From: Xenorhabdus budapestensis
GTDB lineage: Bacteria; Pseudomonadota; Gammaproteobacteria; Enterobacterales; Enterobacteriaceae
NCBI RefSeq assembly: GCF_002632465.1
Contig: NZ_NIBS01000005.1
Span: 124,001 to 188,000, forward strand
Reading direction: 5' to 3'
DNA length: 64,000 bases
The notes beneath the pieces were generated by a model. The model saw only the letters and a list, made by a program, of their open reading frames with translations, ran no database searches and was not told the DNA's origin. Positions 9,134 through 18,625 of this stretch are shown here, piece by piece (within the stretch, counting starts at the first letter, position 1; every line of letters starts with the position of its first letter). The position numbers and the translations under genes were made by a program.

Positions 9134-10828
9134 ATGAATATGCCTGTACATCATCGTCCAATATTTCATAATTCAATACTCAATGAATCAATACCGGAAG
9201 GCCCAATCGCTGTGATTGGTGCAGGCACGATGGGTATCGGCATTGCTCAGGTAACAGCTCAGGCAGGACATACTGTCCTGCTGTTTGATGTAAATAGTGA
9301 AGCGGCACAACGCGCACTGGGTACACTCCACACCCGTCTGCATCAACGTGTCGAGGCAGGCAAAGCAGATGCAGGCAAAACCCAGGCTCTGTTGCAACGT
9401 ATCACTCTGGTAGATTCATTACAGGCACTGGCACCAAGCGTACTGGTCATTGAAGCGATTATCGAAAAGCTGGCAGCAAAGCAGGATCTATTCCGCCAAC
9501 TGGAATCCCTTTGTTCAGAACAAACCATTTTTGCCAGTAACACCTCATCGTTGTCAATTACTGCAATTGCCCACGTGCTGGAAGCTCCTCAGCGTATGGC
9601 AGGACTGCATTTTTTCAATCCTGCACCATTGATGAAACTGGTAGAAGTCGTACGGGGGTTAGAAACTTCCCCACAGACAATAGCAACCCTTAAACGTCTC
9701 GTGAGCGACTGGCAAAAACAGCCTGTCATTTGTCGTTCCACACCCGGTTTTATCGTTAACCGTATTGCACGCCCTTTTTATGCGGAAGCCCTGCGGGCAC
9801 TGGAAGAACAAATTGCTTCCCCCGCAACACTGGATGCTGTTATGAAAGACTCCGGCGGCTTTTCGATGGGGCCATTGCAGCTTACCGATTTAATTGGACA
9901 TGACGTTAATTACGCTGTGACCGAATCCCTGTTCCATGCTTTCTACGGTGATACACGTTTTCAGCCATCACTACGACAAAAAGAACTGGTGGAAGCCAAT
10001 CATCTGGGGCGTAAAAGTGGCCGGGGATTTTATGTTTACGCGGGTAAGGGTTACGCTGACAAAGCGCAACAACAATTTATTCCCTCCATTATGGAGATAA
10101 TTACAGAAACATCACCGACAACACTAATACCACCTGAACAAATTAAAATAATCGGTAATTGGTCTGCCCTGCCGCACTTTACCGCGCTGTTACAGCAACA
10201 CGAATTATTACACCCCAATAAAATTGCTACTGAAAAAAGCGAGAATATTCAGCTACCATCACCAGCATTACAGATTGATGACGTTATATTTATGCTGGCA
10301 ACGGGGAAAACTAGCTCACAACTTACTGATGAAATTGGGATGTCGGTAGTGCAGTTTGATCTATCAGCCAATCATCAGACCGCTCCGATAATGACGATCA
10401 GTGCAGCCTGCCAAAATACTCAGCAACAGACTGCAAAAGTGATCAGATTTCTACACGCTCTCGGCAAACAGTTGATTTTACTGCCGGATTATCCGGCTCT
10501 GCTGACCATGCGTACTGTAGCAATGCTGTGCAACGAAGCATTGGATGCTCTTAATAAAGGTATCGCCAACGCCGAAGATATTGATATGGCAATGTGCTAT
10601 GGCGTTAATTATCCCATTGGCCCTTTGACATGGGGGAGCCAGCTTGGCTGGCAGCACATTCTCAGTGCGTTAGAAAACTTACAACAATTCTACGGCGAAC
10701 CTCGTTACCGTCCGTCACCTTTGCTGCGCCAACTGGCTGCGGGTTATGTCTCACCACCACATATCTCACCTCAGTACCCGTCTGCCCAGCAACATGAACA
10801 TCAATATAAGAAGAAAAATCATGCCTAA
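9134..10828 (+). CDS. paaH: PaaH, 3-hydroxyadipyl-CoA dehydrogenase
   Basis: NAD-dependent oxidation of 3-hydroxyadipyl-CoA to 3-oxoadipyl-CoA. The Rossmann motif is IAVIGAGTMGIGIAQ near residue 26. The catalytic His-Glu region is AGLHFFNPAPLMKLVEVV. Two C-terminal 3HCDH domains follow (GFIVNRIARPFYAEAL, and later NYPIGPLTWGSQLG). At 564 residues it is about 90 longer than the E. coli protein. The extra length is an N-terminal ~20 residues, an expanded inter-domain region rich in Thr/Gln (about residues 315-440), and a low-complexity tail. Its end overlaps the paaI start by 8 nt. Confidence 0.94.
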   Translation: MNMPVHHRPIFHNSILNESIPEGPIAVIGAGTMGIGIAQVTAQAGHTVLLFDVNSEAAQRALGTLHTRLHQRVEAGKADAGKTQALLQRITLVDSLQALAPSVLVIEAIIEKLAAKQDLFRQLESLCSEQTIFASNTSSLSITAIAHVLEAPQRMAGLHFFNPAPLMKLVEVVRGLETSPQTIATLKRLVSDWQKQPVICRSTPGFIVNRIARPFYAEALRALEEQIASPATLDAVMKDSGGFSMGPLQLTDLIGHDVNYAVTESLFHAFYGDTRFQPSLRQKELVEANHLGRKSGRGFYVYAGKGYADKAQQQFIPSIMEIITETSPTTLIPPEQIKIIGNWSALPHFTALLQQHELLHPNKIATEKSENIQLPSPALQIDDVIFMLATGKTSSQLTDEIGMSVVQFDLSANHQTAPIMTISAACQNTQQQTAKVIRFLHALGKQLILLPDYPALLTMRTVAMLCNEALDALNKGIANAEDIDMAMCYGVNYPIGPLTWGSQLGWQHILSALENLQQFYGEPRYRPSPLLRQLAAGYVSPPHISPQYPSAQQHEHQYKKKNHA

Positions 10829-11324
10829 TAAAACGAGCAACTCTCCTAAACAACTTGCCCGGCACCACATTGAGGCCATGTATACCAAAGATGCCTGCGC
10901 CAACCATATGGGTATACATATTGACTACATCGATATCGGGATCGCTCAATTAAGCATGACCGTTGAGCCTACCATGCTCAACGGTCATAAAACCTGTCAT
11001 GGCGGCATCATATTCACTCTGGCTGACACGGCTTTCGCCTATGCCTGTAACAGTGAAGGACTTGCTGCTGTGGCTGCCGGATGCAGTATCGATTTCACTC
11101 GTCCGGTCTTTAACGGTGACCAACTCACGGCTATCGCTTCGGTACAACATCAGGGAAAAACGTCTGGGTTGTATGACGTCAAAGTTACCAACCAGAATGG
11201 CAAAACAGTGGCCTTCTTCCGTGGTCACGCTCATCGCCTTGGTCATTCAGTTTTAGAAGAGCCCTCAAAAACTCTTCCTTCCCAAACCTCTCTTCCTAAA
11301 GAGCATCGGAGAGAAAAATCATGA
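10821..11324 (+). CDS. paaI: PaaI, hydroxyphenylacetyl-CoA thioesterase
   Basis: A hot-dog-fold thioesterase that releases CoA from stalled or wrongly hydroxylated intermediates. The motif HGGIIFTLADTAFAYACNS contains the family's conserved HGG and Asp. I place the start at ATG 10821, which follows AAGAAGAAAAATC and overlaps the paaH stop by 8 nt. The upstream in-frame extension from 10746 lies wholly inside paaH. The 167 residues exceed E. coli PaaI (about 140) because of a polar C-terminal tail. The stop overlaps the paaJ ATG (ATGA). Confidence 0.92.
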   Translation: MPNKTSNSPKQLARHHIEAMYTKDACANHMGIHIDYIDIGIAQLSMTVEPTMLNGHKTCHGGIIFTLADTAFAYACNSEGLAAVAAGCSIDFTRPVFNGDQLTAIASVQHQGKTSGLYDVKVTNQNGKTVAFFRGHAHRLGHSVLEEPSKTLPSQTSLPKEHRREKS

Positions 11325-12532
11325 ATCATGCATTTATTTGTGATGGAGTACGTACCCCTATCGGGCGTTATGGTGGTGCCCTTGCCAGTCTGCGAGCTGA
11401 TGATCTGGCCGCTCTGCCATTACAAGCATTGATGGCACGTTATCCCACATTAAATTGGCAAGGTATTGATGACGTCATCCTCGGCTGTGCAAATCAGGCT
11501 GGCGAAGATAACCGTAACGTCGCACGCATGGCGGTACTACTGGCTGGGCTGCCACATTCCGTCCCCGGAACAACCCTCAATAGATTGTGTGGTTCTGGCC
11601 TGGAGGCACTGGCTTTTGCGGCCCGTAGTATCAAAGCTGGCGAAGCTCATCTGATACTGGCTGGTGGGGTTGAATCCATGACCCGGGCGCCATTAGTGAT
11701 GGGAAAAGCAGAAAGTGCGTTCAGCCGTCAGGCGCAGATATTCGATACCACGATTGGCTGGCGTTTCATTAATCCACACATACAACAACAATTTGGCACG
11801 GATTCAATGCCGGAGACCGCAGAAAACGTTGCTGCCCAATTTGAAATCAGCCGGGATGCTCAAGACGCTTTCGCTCTGCGTAGCCAGCAACGTACAGCCA
11901 AAGCTCAACAACGCGGTATTCTGGCCGAAGAGATCACTCCTGTTACTCTACCTGATACCCGCCAAAAAGGGGTAACCGCTTTGGTTTCACAGGATGAACA
12001 TCCTCGGCCTGACACAACATTCGAGCAGTTGCAAAAGCTCAAAACCCCATTCCGTGCTAACGGCACAGTCACTGCCGGCAATGCCTCCGGCGTCAATGAC
12101 GGAGCAGCCGCTCTGATCATCGCTTCAGAAGCAGCAGTTCAACAACATGGGCTGACACCGCGGGCACGTATTGTCGCAACCGCCACCAGTGGTGTTGAAC
12201 CGCGCATTATGGGAATAGGGCCACTGCCTGCCACTGAAAAAGTACTGGCACTTGCAGGCCTGAGCCTGAACCAAATGGATGTGATTGAACTGAATGAAGC
12301 CTTTGCAGCCCAGTCACTGGCCGTCATTCGTCAATGGGGATTGCCGGATGATGCAGAGCATGTCAACCCGAATGGCGGCGCAATTGCGCTAGGGCATCCG
12401 TTGGGCATGAGTGGTGCCCGCCTTGCGCTGACAGCCACTCTTGAACTGGAACGGCGGGTGGGCCGTTATGCCTTATGCACCATGTGCATTGGAGTGGGAC
12501 AAGGTATCGCCATGATTATCGAACGCATATAA
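11321..12532 (+). CDS. paaJ: PaaJ, 3-oxoadipyl-CoA thiolase
   Basis: The last carbon-carbon cleavage of the pathway, giving succinyl-CoA and acetyl-CoA. The nucleophilic Cys is in LNRLCGSGLEAL near residue 90. The catalytic His is in GGAIALGHPLGMSGAR and the second Cys in CTMCIGVGQG. The 403 residues are standard for PcaF/PaaJ thiolases. Translation is probably coupled to paaI through the ATGA overlap. Confidence 0.95.
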   Translation: MNHAFICDGVRTPIGRYGGALASLRADDLAALPLQALMARYPTLNWQGIDDVILGCANQAGEDNRNVARMAVLLAGLPHSVPGTTLNRLCGSGLEALAFAARSIKAGEAHLILAGGVESMTRAPLVMGKAESAFSRQAQIFDTTIGWRFINPHIQQQFGTDSMPETAENVAAQFEISRDAQDAFALRSQQRTAKAQQRGILAEEITPVTLPDTRQKGVTALVSQDEHPRPDTTFEQLQKLKTPFRANGTVTAGNASGVNDGAAALIIASEAAVQQHGLTPRARIVATATSGVEPRIMGIGPLPATEKVLALAGLSLNQMDVIELNEAFAAQSLAVIRQWGLPDDAEHVNPNGGAIALGHPLGMSGARLALTATLELERRVGRYALCTMCIGVGQGIAMIIERI

Positions 12533-12580
12533 CTATAAAAACAGCCTGTTACAACAAAATCAACAAAATGGCGGGAAATT

Positions 12581-13924
12581 ATGAGCAACAACGCACAACA
12601 CTTCAACTCACGCTTTACTCCACACACCAATGCACATTTCGATCCTATTGAATTTGCTTCACGCGAAGAAATTCAGACACGGCAATTTGAGCAAATAAAA
12701 TGGACGCTGCATCACGCCTATAACAACGTACCAATGTATCAGCGCAAATTTGATGCCATCGGCATTCATCCCAGTGATTTCAGACAACTCGATGACATCA
12801 AGAAATTCCCTTACACCACCAAGCAGGATCTAAGGGATAATTACCCTTTTGATACCTTTGCCGTGCCAATGGAAAAAATTGTGCGTATTCATGCGTCATC
12901 TGGTACGACAGGTCGTCCGACCGTCGTGGGCTATACCCAACAGGACATTGATAACTGGGCTGACTTGGTCGCCCGCAGTCTGCGTTTTGCTGGTGTAACA
13001 GCCAAAGATAAAGTACACGTTGCTTACGGTTACGGTCTGTTTACGGGAGGATTAGGTGCACATTACGGTGCTGAGCGTCTGGGTGCAACCGTGATCCCCA
13101 TGTCTGGAGGACAAACGGAAAAACAAGCACAACTGATCCGGGATTTCAAACCTGACATCATCATGATGACACCTTCCTACTGCCTGACACTACTGGACGA
13201 GCTGGAGCGCCAAATGGGAGGCGATGCCAGACAATGTTCCCTGCGGGTGGGTATTTTCGGAGCCGAACCGTGGACGGAAGGGCTACGTCAGGAAATAGAG
13301 AAACGCATGGGCATCAAAGCGCTGGATATTTATGGCCTGTCCGAAGTCATGGGGCCGGGTGTCGCGATGGAATCAGTGGAATACGCTGATGGTTCCACCA
13401 TTTGGGAAGATCACTTCTATCCAGAAGTGATTGATCCGGACAACCTGAATGTACTGCCGGACGGAGAGAATGGCGAACTGGTTTTCACAACGCTGACCAA
13501 AGAAGCCATGCCTGTGATCCGCTACCGTACCCGTGACCTGACACGTTTATTACCGGGAACCGCCCGCAATATGCGCCGTCTGGACAGGATCACCGGACGC
13601 TCCGACGATATGCTTATTATCCGTGGTATTAACGTCTTCCCCTCACAGATAGAAGAACAGATTGTACGTTTCAGGGAACTGTCACCACACTATCAATTGG
13701 AAGTAAACCGTGTGGGTAATTATGACAGCCTGTCCGTCAAGGTCGAACTGAAAGAACCTAATCAACTTAGTTTCCAACAACGCTGTGGCATTTGCCACCA
13801 ACTGCGCCACCACATTAAATCTATGGTCGGTATCAATACAGAAGTCAGCATCGTCAACTGCGGAGACATTCCCCGCTCAGAAGGCAAAGCAGTTCGGGTG
13901 ATTGATAACCGTCGGTATAGATAA
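12581..13924 (+). CDS. paaK: PaaK, phenylacetate-CoA ligase
   Basis: ATP-dependent activation of phenylacetate to phenylacetyl-CoA, the entry step and the source of the PaaX inducer. This adenylate-forming enzyme has the AMP-binding loop IHASSGTTGRPTVVGYT near residue 105, DIYGLSEVMGPGVAME, and the C-terminal SDDMLIIRGINVFPSQIEEQ lid segment. The 447 residues are near the E. coli length. GGGAAATT precedes the ATG. It is the last enzyme gene of the operon. Confidence 0.96.
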   Translation: MSNNAQHFNSRFTPHTNAHFDPIEFASREEIQTRQFEQIKWTLHHAYNNVPMYQRKFDAIGIHPSDFRQLDDIKKFPYTTKQDLRDNYPFDTFAVPMEKIVRIHASSGTTGRPTVVGYTQQDIDNWADLVARSLRFAGVTAKDKVHVAYGYGLFTGGLGAHYGAERLGATVIPMSGGQTEKQAQLIRDFKPDIIMMTPSYCLTLLDELERQMGGDARQCSLRVGIFGAEPWTEGLRQEIEKRMGIKALDIYGLSEVMGPGVAMESVEYADGSTIWEDHFYPEVIDPDNLNVLPDGENGELVFTTLTKEAMPVIRYRTRDLTRLLPGTARNMRRLDRITGRSDDMLIIRGINVFPSQIEEQIVRFRELSPHYQLEVNRVGNYDSLSVKVELKEPNQLSFQQRCGICHQLRHHIKSMVGINTEVSIVNCGDIPRSEGKAVRVIDNRRYR

Positions 13925-14038
13925 TTTTCTACCACTGTTGACTATCTAATTTTATGGAAAGCGGTGGTAGTTTCTCCAAACACACCACTCAGTTATGTTA
14001 ATGTTATGACACAGTTTCGATTCGAAAATAACAAAAAT

Positions 14039-14971
14039 ATGACACACAAACTCGACGATTTTATTCAATATGCTCTTGATGCCCAACCGATTAGCGGAAC
14101 ATCGCTGATCATTTCTCTGTATGGTGATGCCCTCAGTCATCGGGGTGGTGAAATCTGGTTGGGCAGTCTCAGCCTTCTGCTGGAGCCGATGGGATTCAGT
14201 GACCGCTTTGTGCGAACATCTGTCTTTCGTTTGCAAAAAGAGGGTTGGCTGGAAGTGGAGAAAATAGGTCGTCGTAGCTATTACCGCATCACAGAACGCG
14301 GCATGAACCAATTTCGCCATGCTGAGAGTAAAATTTATCTCAGCGAACAACCTGCATGGGATGGCAAATGGGATTTGCTGCTACTGGAAGAAAGCAACAA
14401 AGAAGAACGCTCCCGCCTGAAAAAAGAGTTGAGCTGGCTTGGATTTGGTCAACTCAACGGCACATTAATGGCTGCCCCCAGCAGCTCACAAAGTGATATT
14501 CCGGCCCTGCTCGGAGAACTCAACGCCAGTGACTCTGTTATTTACTTCCGGGCGGATTATCCTTATCCCCGTTCAGAACAGAGCCTGAAAGAGCGGGTAT
14601 CCGCCAGTTGGTCACTGGATCAGGTTGCTCAGCACTACCATGAATTTATCATCTCATTCCGTCCTTTAATGAAACTATTGCAAGACTGCAACACAGACGA
14701 ACTGACACCAGAACGCTGCTTTCAACTACGCCTTTTGCTTATCCACTTTTACCGCCGTGTTGTACTGCGCGATCCACTATTACCGAATGTCCTGCTGCCT
14801 GCACAGTGGGAAGGGCAAATCGCCCGTCATTTATGTATCAACATTTACCAGCGCATTGGCCCTGCCGCAACACGGTACATCAGTGAACAATGTGAAACCA
14901 CCATAGGTAAACTGCCCCAACCTGCTGCCGCGTATTATCGTCGTTTCGGTGGATTACGCAGCGGAACTTAG
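14039..14971 (+). CDS. paaX: PaaX, phenylacetyl-CoA-responsive repressor
   Basis: A repressor of the paa genes that leaves its operators when phenylacetyl-CoA binds. The N-terminal winged helix includes SLYGDALSHRGGEIWLGSLS and RFVRTSVFRLQKEGWL, nearly identical to E. coli PaaX; HFYRRVVLRDPLLP lies near the C-terminus. I start it at ATG 14039 (MTHKLDDFIQ), which aligns with the E. coli start and gives 310 residues. Upstream in-frame GTG 13964 and ATG 14006 are less likely. The 114-nt gap after paaK may hold its own promoter. The E. coli neighbour paaY is missing. Confidence 0.93.
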   Translation: MTHKLDDFIQYALDAQPISGTSLIISLYGDALSHRGGEIWLGSLSLLLEPMGFSDRFVRTSVFRLQKEGWLEVEKIGRRSYYRITERGMNQFRHAESKIYLSEQPAWDGKWDLLLLEESNKEERSRLKKELSWLGFGQLNGTLMAAPSSSQSDIPALLGELNASDSVIYFRADYPYPRSEQSLKERVSASWSLDQVAQHYHEFIISFRPLMKLLQDCNTDELTPERCFQLRLLLIHFYRRVVLRDPLLPNVLLPAQWEGQIARHLCINIYQRIGPAATRYISEQCETTIGKLPQPAAAYYRRFGGLRSGT

Positions 14972-15020
14972 TACCGTCTGACAATCAATTTTGAGGAAAT
15001 GTTTATGCCTGATCAACTTC

Positions 15021-15038
15021 CTACCATTGTTTTGGTAG
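15021..15038. terminator. Short hairpin at the lysR end
   Basis: CTACCA at 15021-15026 pairs with TGGTAG at 15033-15038 around a 6-nt loop, overlapping the stop codon of the minus-strand lysR gene and facing the end of paaX. The stem is short and there is no clear T run, so it is at best a weak terminator between the convergent genes. Confidence 0.25.
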
Positions 15039-15935
15039 ATTCGGACATTTCTTTTCCCATAGTGCATCGACAACAAGCCTAAATGCCGGAGAAGGCTGTT
15101 TTCTGCTAGCGTAATAAAGGTAATAGCCGGGAAAAGGCGCACACCACTCTTCCAATACACGTATCAGGCGTCCTTCTTCAATATGTGAGCCAAATTCTTT
15201 TTCCGGCAAAAATGCAATCCCCAGCCCAGCCAACGCAGCATCTACTATATGTGCCGAAGTATTAAAAATAAGCTGTCCGTCCACACGCACGTTCACCTGC
15301 CCGTCTTCATGATCGAATTCCCAGACATAGAGTCCGCCGGAACTCGTCATGCGCATACTGATACAATTATGATGTACTAAATTCTGCGGTGTCTGCGGTA
15401 TAGGATGGCTGGCGAAGTAGTCCGGGGATGCTACTGCCGCCATACGTAATTGCGGACCAATCGGCACTGCAATCATATCTTTATCAATGGTATCGCCCAA
15501 ACGTACTCCCGCATCGAATCGATCTTCCACAATATTGCGAAACCCGTGGTTCGCATCAAACTCCAGTTTGATATCTGGATACTCACGGAGTAAAGGCGCA
15601 AGTTTGGGTAACAGGACAGTGTGCAGAACATTCGGACCACAGGTTATCCGCACTGTGCCAGCCGGTTTATCGCGCAACTCCGTCAGCATATCCAGTTCCG
15701 CTTCAATTTCATCAAAGCGATTACCAATAGCCCGCAGTAGCCGTTCTCCGGCAACTGTCGGGGAAACGCTACGCGTAGTACGTGTCAGCAAACGGATCTT
15801 CATGCGATTTTCCAGTCCGGTGATCGCCTGACTGAGGGCGGGCTGCGTCACCCCAAGCAATGCAGCAGCACGAGTGAAGCTGCCCTCACGTGCTATCGTG
15901 ACAAACGAGAGAAGATCGTTAAGATTACGTTTCAC
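15021..15935 (-). CDS. LysR-family transcriptional regulator
   Basis: A 304-residue LysR regulator. The N-terminal helix-turn-helix reads LLSFVTIAREGSFTRAAALL then TQPALSQAITGLE, and LTRTTRSVSPTVAGERLL follows, typical of the group that often sits beside MFS exporters. The C-terminal ~200 residues form the substrate-binding-like effector domain. The start is a GTG. I prefer 15935 (KRNLNDLL) because GGGGG lies 5 nt upstream; GTG 15947 is also in frame. It is divergent from the MFS gene at 16143, so that exporter and the following hydrolase are its likely targets. The effector is unknown. Confidence 0.88.
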   Translation of the reverse strand: MKRNLNDLLSFVTIAREGSFTRAAALLGVTQPALSQAITGLENRMKIRLLTRTTRSVSPTVAGERLLRAIGNRFDEIEAELDMLTELRDKPAGTVRITCGPNVLHTVLLPKLAPLLREYPDIKLEFDANHGFRNIVEDRFDAGVRLGDTIDKDMIAVPIGPQLRMAAVASPDYFASHPIPQTPQNLVHHNCISMRMTSSGGLYVWEFDHEDGQVNVRVDGQLIFNTSAHIVDAALAGLGIAFLPEKEFGSHIEEGRLIRVLEEWCAPFPGYYLYYASRKQPSPAFRLVVDALWEKKCPNLPKQW

Positions 15936-16142
15936 CACATCCCCCACCAGTTTAGATTTATAAGCCTGGATTATAAGACTATTAAGAATTCATTAGCTAG
16001 TCAGAACACACCACGTGTGTAGAATTTTTATCAGAAAAACATTCTTTAAAGAAAACACGCTAGCGAGGCCATTCCCTCCATTTTCCCAAAATTCGCCTTA
16101 TATCCGTGAGTGAATGCCTTAAAACAGAGGATAAGACAATTC

Positions 16143-17327
16143 ATGACAAAACATCTGAATGACATGTCAGAACAACATACCCAAACACAAGCGTACTGGA
16201 ACGGTGTACTGGCGATGACGCTGTGCGTATTTGCCCTCGTGGCATCAGAGTTTATGCCTGTCAGCCTATTAACACCAATCTCCCGTGATCTGGGCGTCAG
16301 CGAGGGGCTGGCTGGTCAGGGAATTACAATCTCCGGTGCTCTGGCAGTGCTGACCAGTCTGTCGATATCCACGCTTGCCAGGAACATAAGCCGTAAACTG
16401 CTGCTGGGGATGACATCCTTGATGGTGTTTTCCAGTGTAGTGATAGCACTGGCACCTAATTACCTAACCTATATGGCAGGACGTGCGCTGATCGGAATCG
16501 CTATTGGCGGTTTCTGGTCCATGTCGGCGGCGGCAGCCATTCGTTTAGTACCGCAACATCAAGTACCTCGCGCACTGGCGATTTTCAACGGTGGCAATGC
16601 ACTGGCGACAGTCATCGCCGCACCGCTAGGGAGTTACCTAGGCTTAGTGATGGGCTGGCGTGGCACATTTTTCTGCCTTGTACCGATCGCGCTGATTGCA
16701 TTTATCTGGCAGTGGCTCAGTCTGCCCGCCATAAAGTACGAAAAAAATGGTTCTCCTTCAGGCAATATTTTTCGTTTGTTTAAACGGCCACTCGTCGTCT
16801 CAGGGCTGACAGCCTGTGGGATTTTTTTTATGGGGCAATTTACCTTCTTTACCTACGTGCGTCCGTTCCTTGAGACGGTCACCCATGTCGGTATACCGGC
16901 ACTGTCGATGATTTTACTGACAATTGGTATTGCCGGTTTTGTAGGGACTCTGGTCATCGGCACGTTCCTGAAAACGGGGTTTTATCAAACGCTTATTGCC
17001 ATCCCATTACTGATGATGGCAATTACCGGTGCGTTGATGGCATTCGGTCATAAAGTCTGGATCGTTGCTCCGTTGCTCGGAGTCTGGGGATTGGTTGCCA
17101 CCGCCGCGCCCGTCGGTTGGTGGACCTGGATCGCCAGAACGTTACCGCAGGACGCCGAAGCAGGTGGCGGTTTAATGGTGGCAGTCATCCAACTGTCTAT
17201 TGCTCTGGGTTCCACCATAGGGGGACTGACCTTTAACCACAGCGGTTATCGAAGCCTATTCATCACCAGTGGCGTACTACTAATGCTTGCCGCCTGTCTG
17301 GCTTTTTTGACTTCACGAACACACTGA
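16143..17327 (+). CDS. MFS drug/nucleoside efflux transporter (NepI/DHA1-like)
   Basis: A twelve-helix major facilitator of the DHA1 group. VASEFMPVSLLTPISRDLGV and GRALIGIAIGGFWSMSAAAA are close to the purine ribonucleoside exporter NepI and related arabinose/chloramphenicol exporters. It would extrude a small molecule across the inner membrane using the proton gradient. AGAGGA precedes ATG 16143 at a longish spacing. GTG 16110 and ATG 16164 are alternatives. It lies divergent from lysR and 68 nt before the exported hydrolase, so the three probably form one responsive unit. The substrate cannot be read from the sequence. Confidence 0.85.
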   Translation: MTKHLNDMSEQHTQTQAYWNGVLAMTLCVFALVASEFMPVSLLTPISRDLGVSEGLAGQGITISGALAVLTSLSISTLARNISRKLLLGMTSLMVFSSVVIALAPNYLTYMAGRALIGIAIGGFWSMSAAAAIRLVPQHQVPRALAIFNGGNALATVIAAPLGSYLGLVMGWRGTFFCLVPIALIAFIWQWLSLPAIKYEKNGSPSGNIFRLFKRPLVVSGLTACGIFFMGQFTFFTYVRPFLETVTHVGIPALSMILLTIGIAGFVGTLVIGTFLKTGFYQTLIAIPLLMMAITGALMAFGHKVWIVAPLLGVWGLVATAAPVGWWTWIARTLPQDAEAGGGLMVAVIQLSIALGSTIGGLTFNHSGYRSLFITSGVLLMLAACLAFLTSRTH

Positions 17328-17395
17328 CGGAGTAATCAACATAGTAACCGGCGTGCATATGCCCGCTTATCTAAACCTTCAATGAGGATATTTCC

Positions 17396-18424
17396 ATGAA
17401 AACTTTGACCATGCTGTTAGGGCTGTTAATCAGCTCATTCGCTGCAACGGGAGCAGATATGTCTAACGGTGCAGATAATTTTTACAAAAGCAATAAAGTT
17501 ACCCTGCAAAAAGTGACTTTTAAAAACCAGTACCAGATGAATGTTACTGGGAATCTGTTCATCCCGAAAGACATGGATCAGGACACTAAAAATCCGGCAA
17601 TAATCATTGGCCACCCAATGGGTGCTGTAAAAGAGCAGAGCGCAAATCTGTATGCTCAGAAACTGGCTGAACAAGGCTTTATAACGTTAGCTATCGACCT
17701 TTCTTTCTGGGGTGAGAGCGAAGGCCAGCCACGCAATGCCGTTTCTCCAGACATCTATGCGGAAGACTTCAGCGCCGCAGTGGATTATCTCGGCACCCGC
17801 CCATTTGTGGACAGAAATCGTATCGGTATGCTGGGCATCTGTGGTAGCGGCAGCTTTATTATCAGCGCGGCCAAAATCGATCCTCGTATGAAGGCGATTG
17901 CCACTGTTAGCATGTACGACATGGGTTCCGCTAACCGTAACATGCTCAACCATTCCTTAACACTGGAACAACGTAAGAAAATCATCGCCAATGCAGCAGA
18001 GCAGCGTTATGTCGAGTTCACCGGGGGCAAAACTAAATACACCAGTGGTACTGTGCATAAGATTGATGAAAACTCGTCACCGATTGAGAAAGAGTTTTAT
18101 GATTTCTACCGTACACCTCGCGGTGAGTTTACGCCGAAAGGCTCCTCACCAGAGCTGACTACGCATCCGACACTGACCAGCAACGTGAAGTTTATGAATT
18201 TCTATCCGTTCAACGATATCGAAACCATTTCACCGCGTCCGATGCTGTTTATCACCGGAGATCAGGCACATTCGAAGGAATTCAGTGAAGATGCCTACAA
18301 GCGTGCTGCTGAACCTAAAGAATTGTATATCGTTCCAGGCACGGGCCATGTTGACCTGTATGATCGTACCAATCTCATTCCTTTCACGAAACTGACTTCA
18401 TTTTTCAAAGATAATTTAAAGTAA
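17396..18424 (+). CDS. Exported alpha/beta hydrolase (YcjY / dienelactone-hydrolase-like)
   Basis: A 342-residue alpha/beta hydrolase with an N-terminal signal peptide (LTMLLGLLISSFAATGA), so probably periplasmic. The nucleophile elbow reads MLGICGSGSF, with Cys at the nucleophile position as in dienelactone hydrolase and YcjY-like proteins. The acid is likely Asp in FITGDQAHS and the His is in PGTGHVDLYD. GAGGATATTTCC precedes the ATG. With the LysR-MFS pair upstream, a detoxifying esterase role is plausible but not shown. Confidence 0.85.
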   Translation: MKTLTMLLGLLISSFAATGADMSNGADNFYKSNKVTLQKVTFKNQYQMNVTGNLFIPKDMDQDTKNPAIIIGHPMGAVKEQSANLYAQKLAEQGFITLAIDLSFWGESEGQPRNAVSPDIYAEDFSAAVDYLGTRPFVDRNRIGMLGICGSGSFIISAAKIDPRMKAIATVSMYDMGSANRNMLNHSLTLEQRKKIIANAAEQRYVEFTGGKTKYTSGTVHKIDENSSPIEKEFYDFYRTPRGEFTPKGSSPELTTHPTLTSNVKFMNFYPFNDIETISPRPMLFITGDQAHSKEFSEDAYKRAAEPKELYIVPGTGHVDLYDRTNLIPFTKLTSFFKDNLK

Positions 18425-18449
18425 TACGCAATTGAACAAAGATTATTTG

Positions 18450-18476
18450 AAGCCACTTCTATATAGAGTGGCTTTT
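18450..18476. terminator. Hairpin terminator after the hydrolase gene, partly duplicated
   Basis: AAGCCACT and AGTGGCTT form the stem, followed by a T run (to 18476). Directly after it TATATAGAGTGGCTTTT is repeated at about 18477-18492 and followed by more T residues. It serves the plus-strand hydrolase gene. The repeated part also contains the stop codon of the small minus-strand gene at 18475-18615. Confidence 0.65.
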
Positions 18477-18615
18477 ATATAGAGTGGCTTTTGGTTTTTT
18501 TGTAATATATTCCCCACTGTCCTGTTTTCTCCAAAATATTAAAATCTAATGCTTCTTGTTTTGAAAAAACAACTAAAGGGAATAAAATCATACATAGCCC
18601 AATTAAATATTTCAT
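18475..18615 (-). CDS. Very small secreted protein, probably a truncated partner of the next gene
   Basis: A 46-residue frame starts 10 nt after the 184-residue gene on the same strand, with AAGAGATTGAAT as ribosome binding site. A clear signal peptide (KYLIGLCMILFPLVVFS) is followed by only about 28 residues containing FNILEKTGQWGIY. Its stop falls inside the duplicated terminator sequence, so the original C-terminus has probably been cut off by that duplication. A periplasmic immunity protein for the upstream putative wall hydrolase is one reading; this is inference. Confidence 0.5.
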   Translation of the reverse strand: MKYLIGLCMILFPLVVFSKQEALDFNILEKTGQWGIYYKKTKSHSI

Positions 18616-18625
18616 ATTCAATCTC

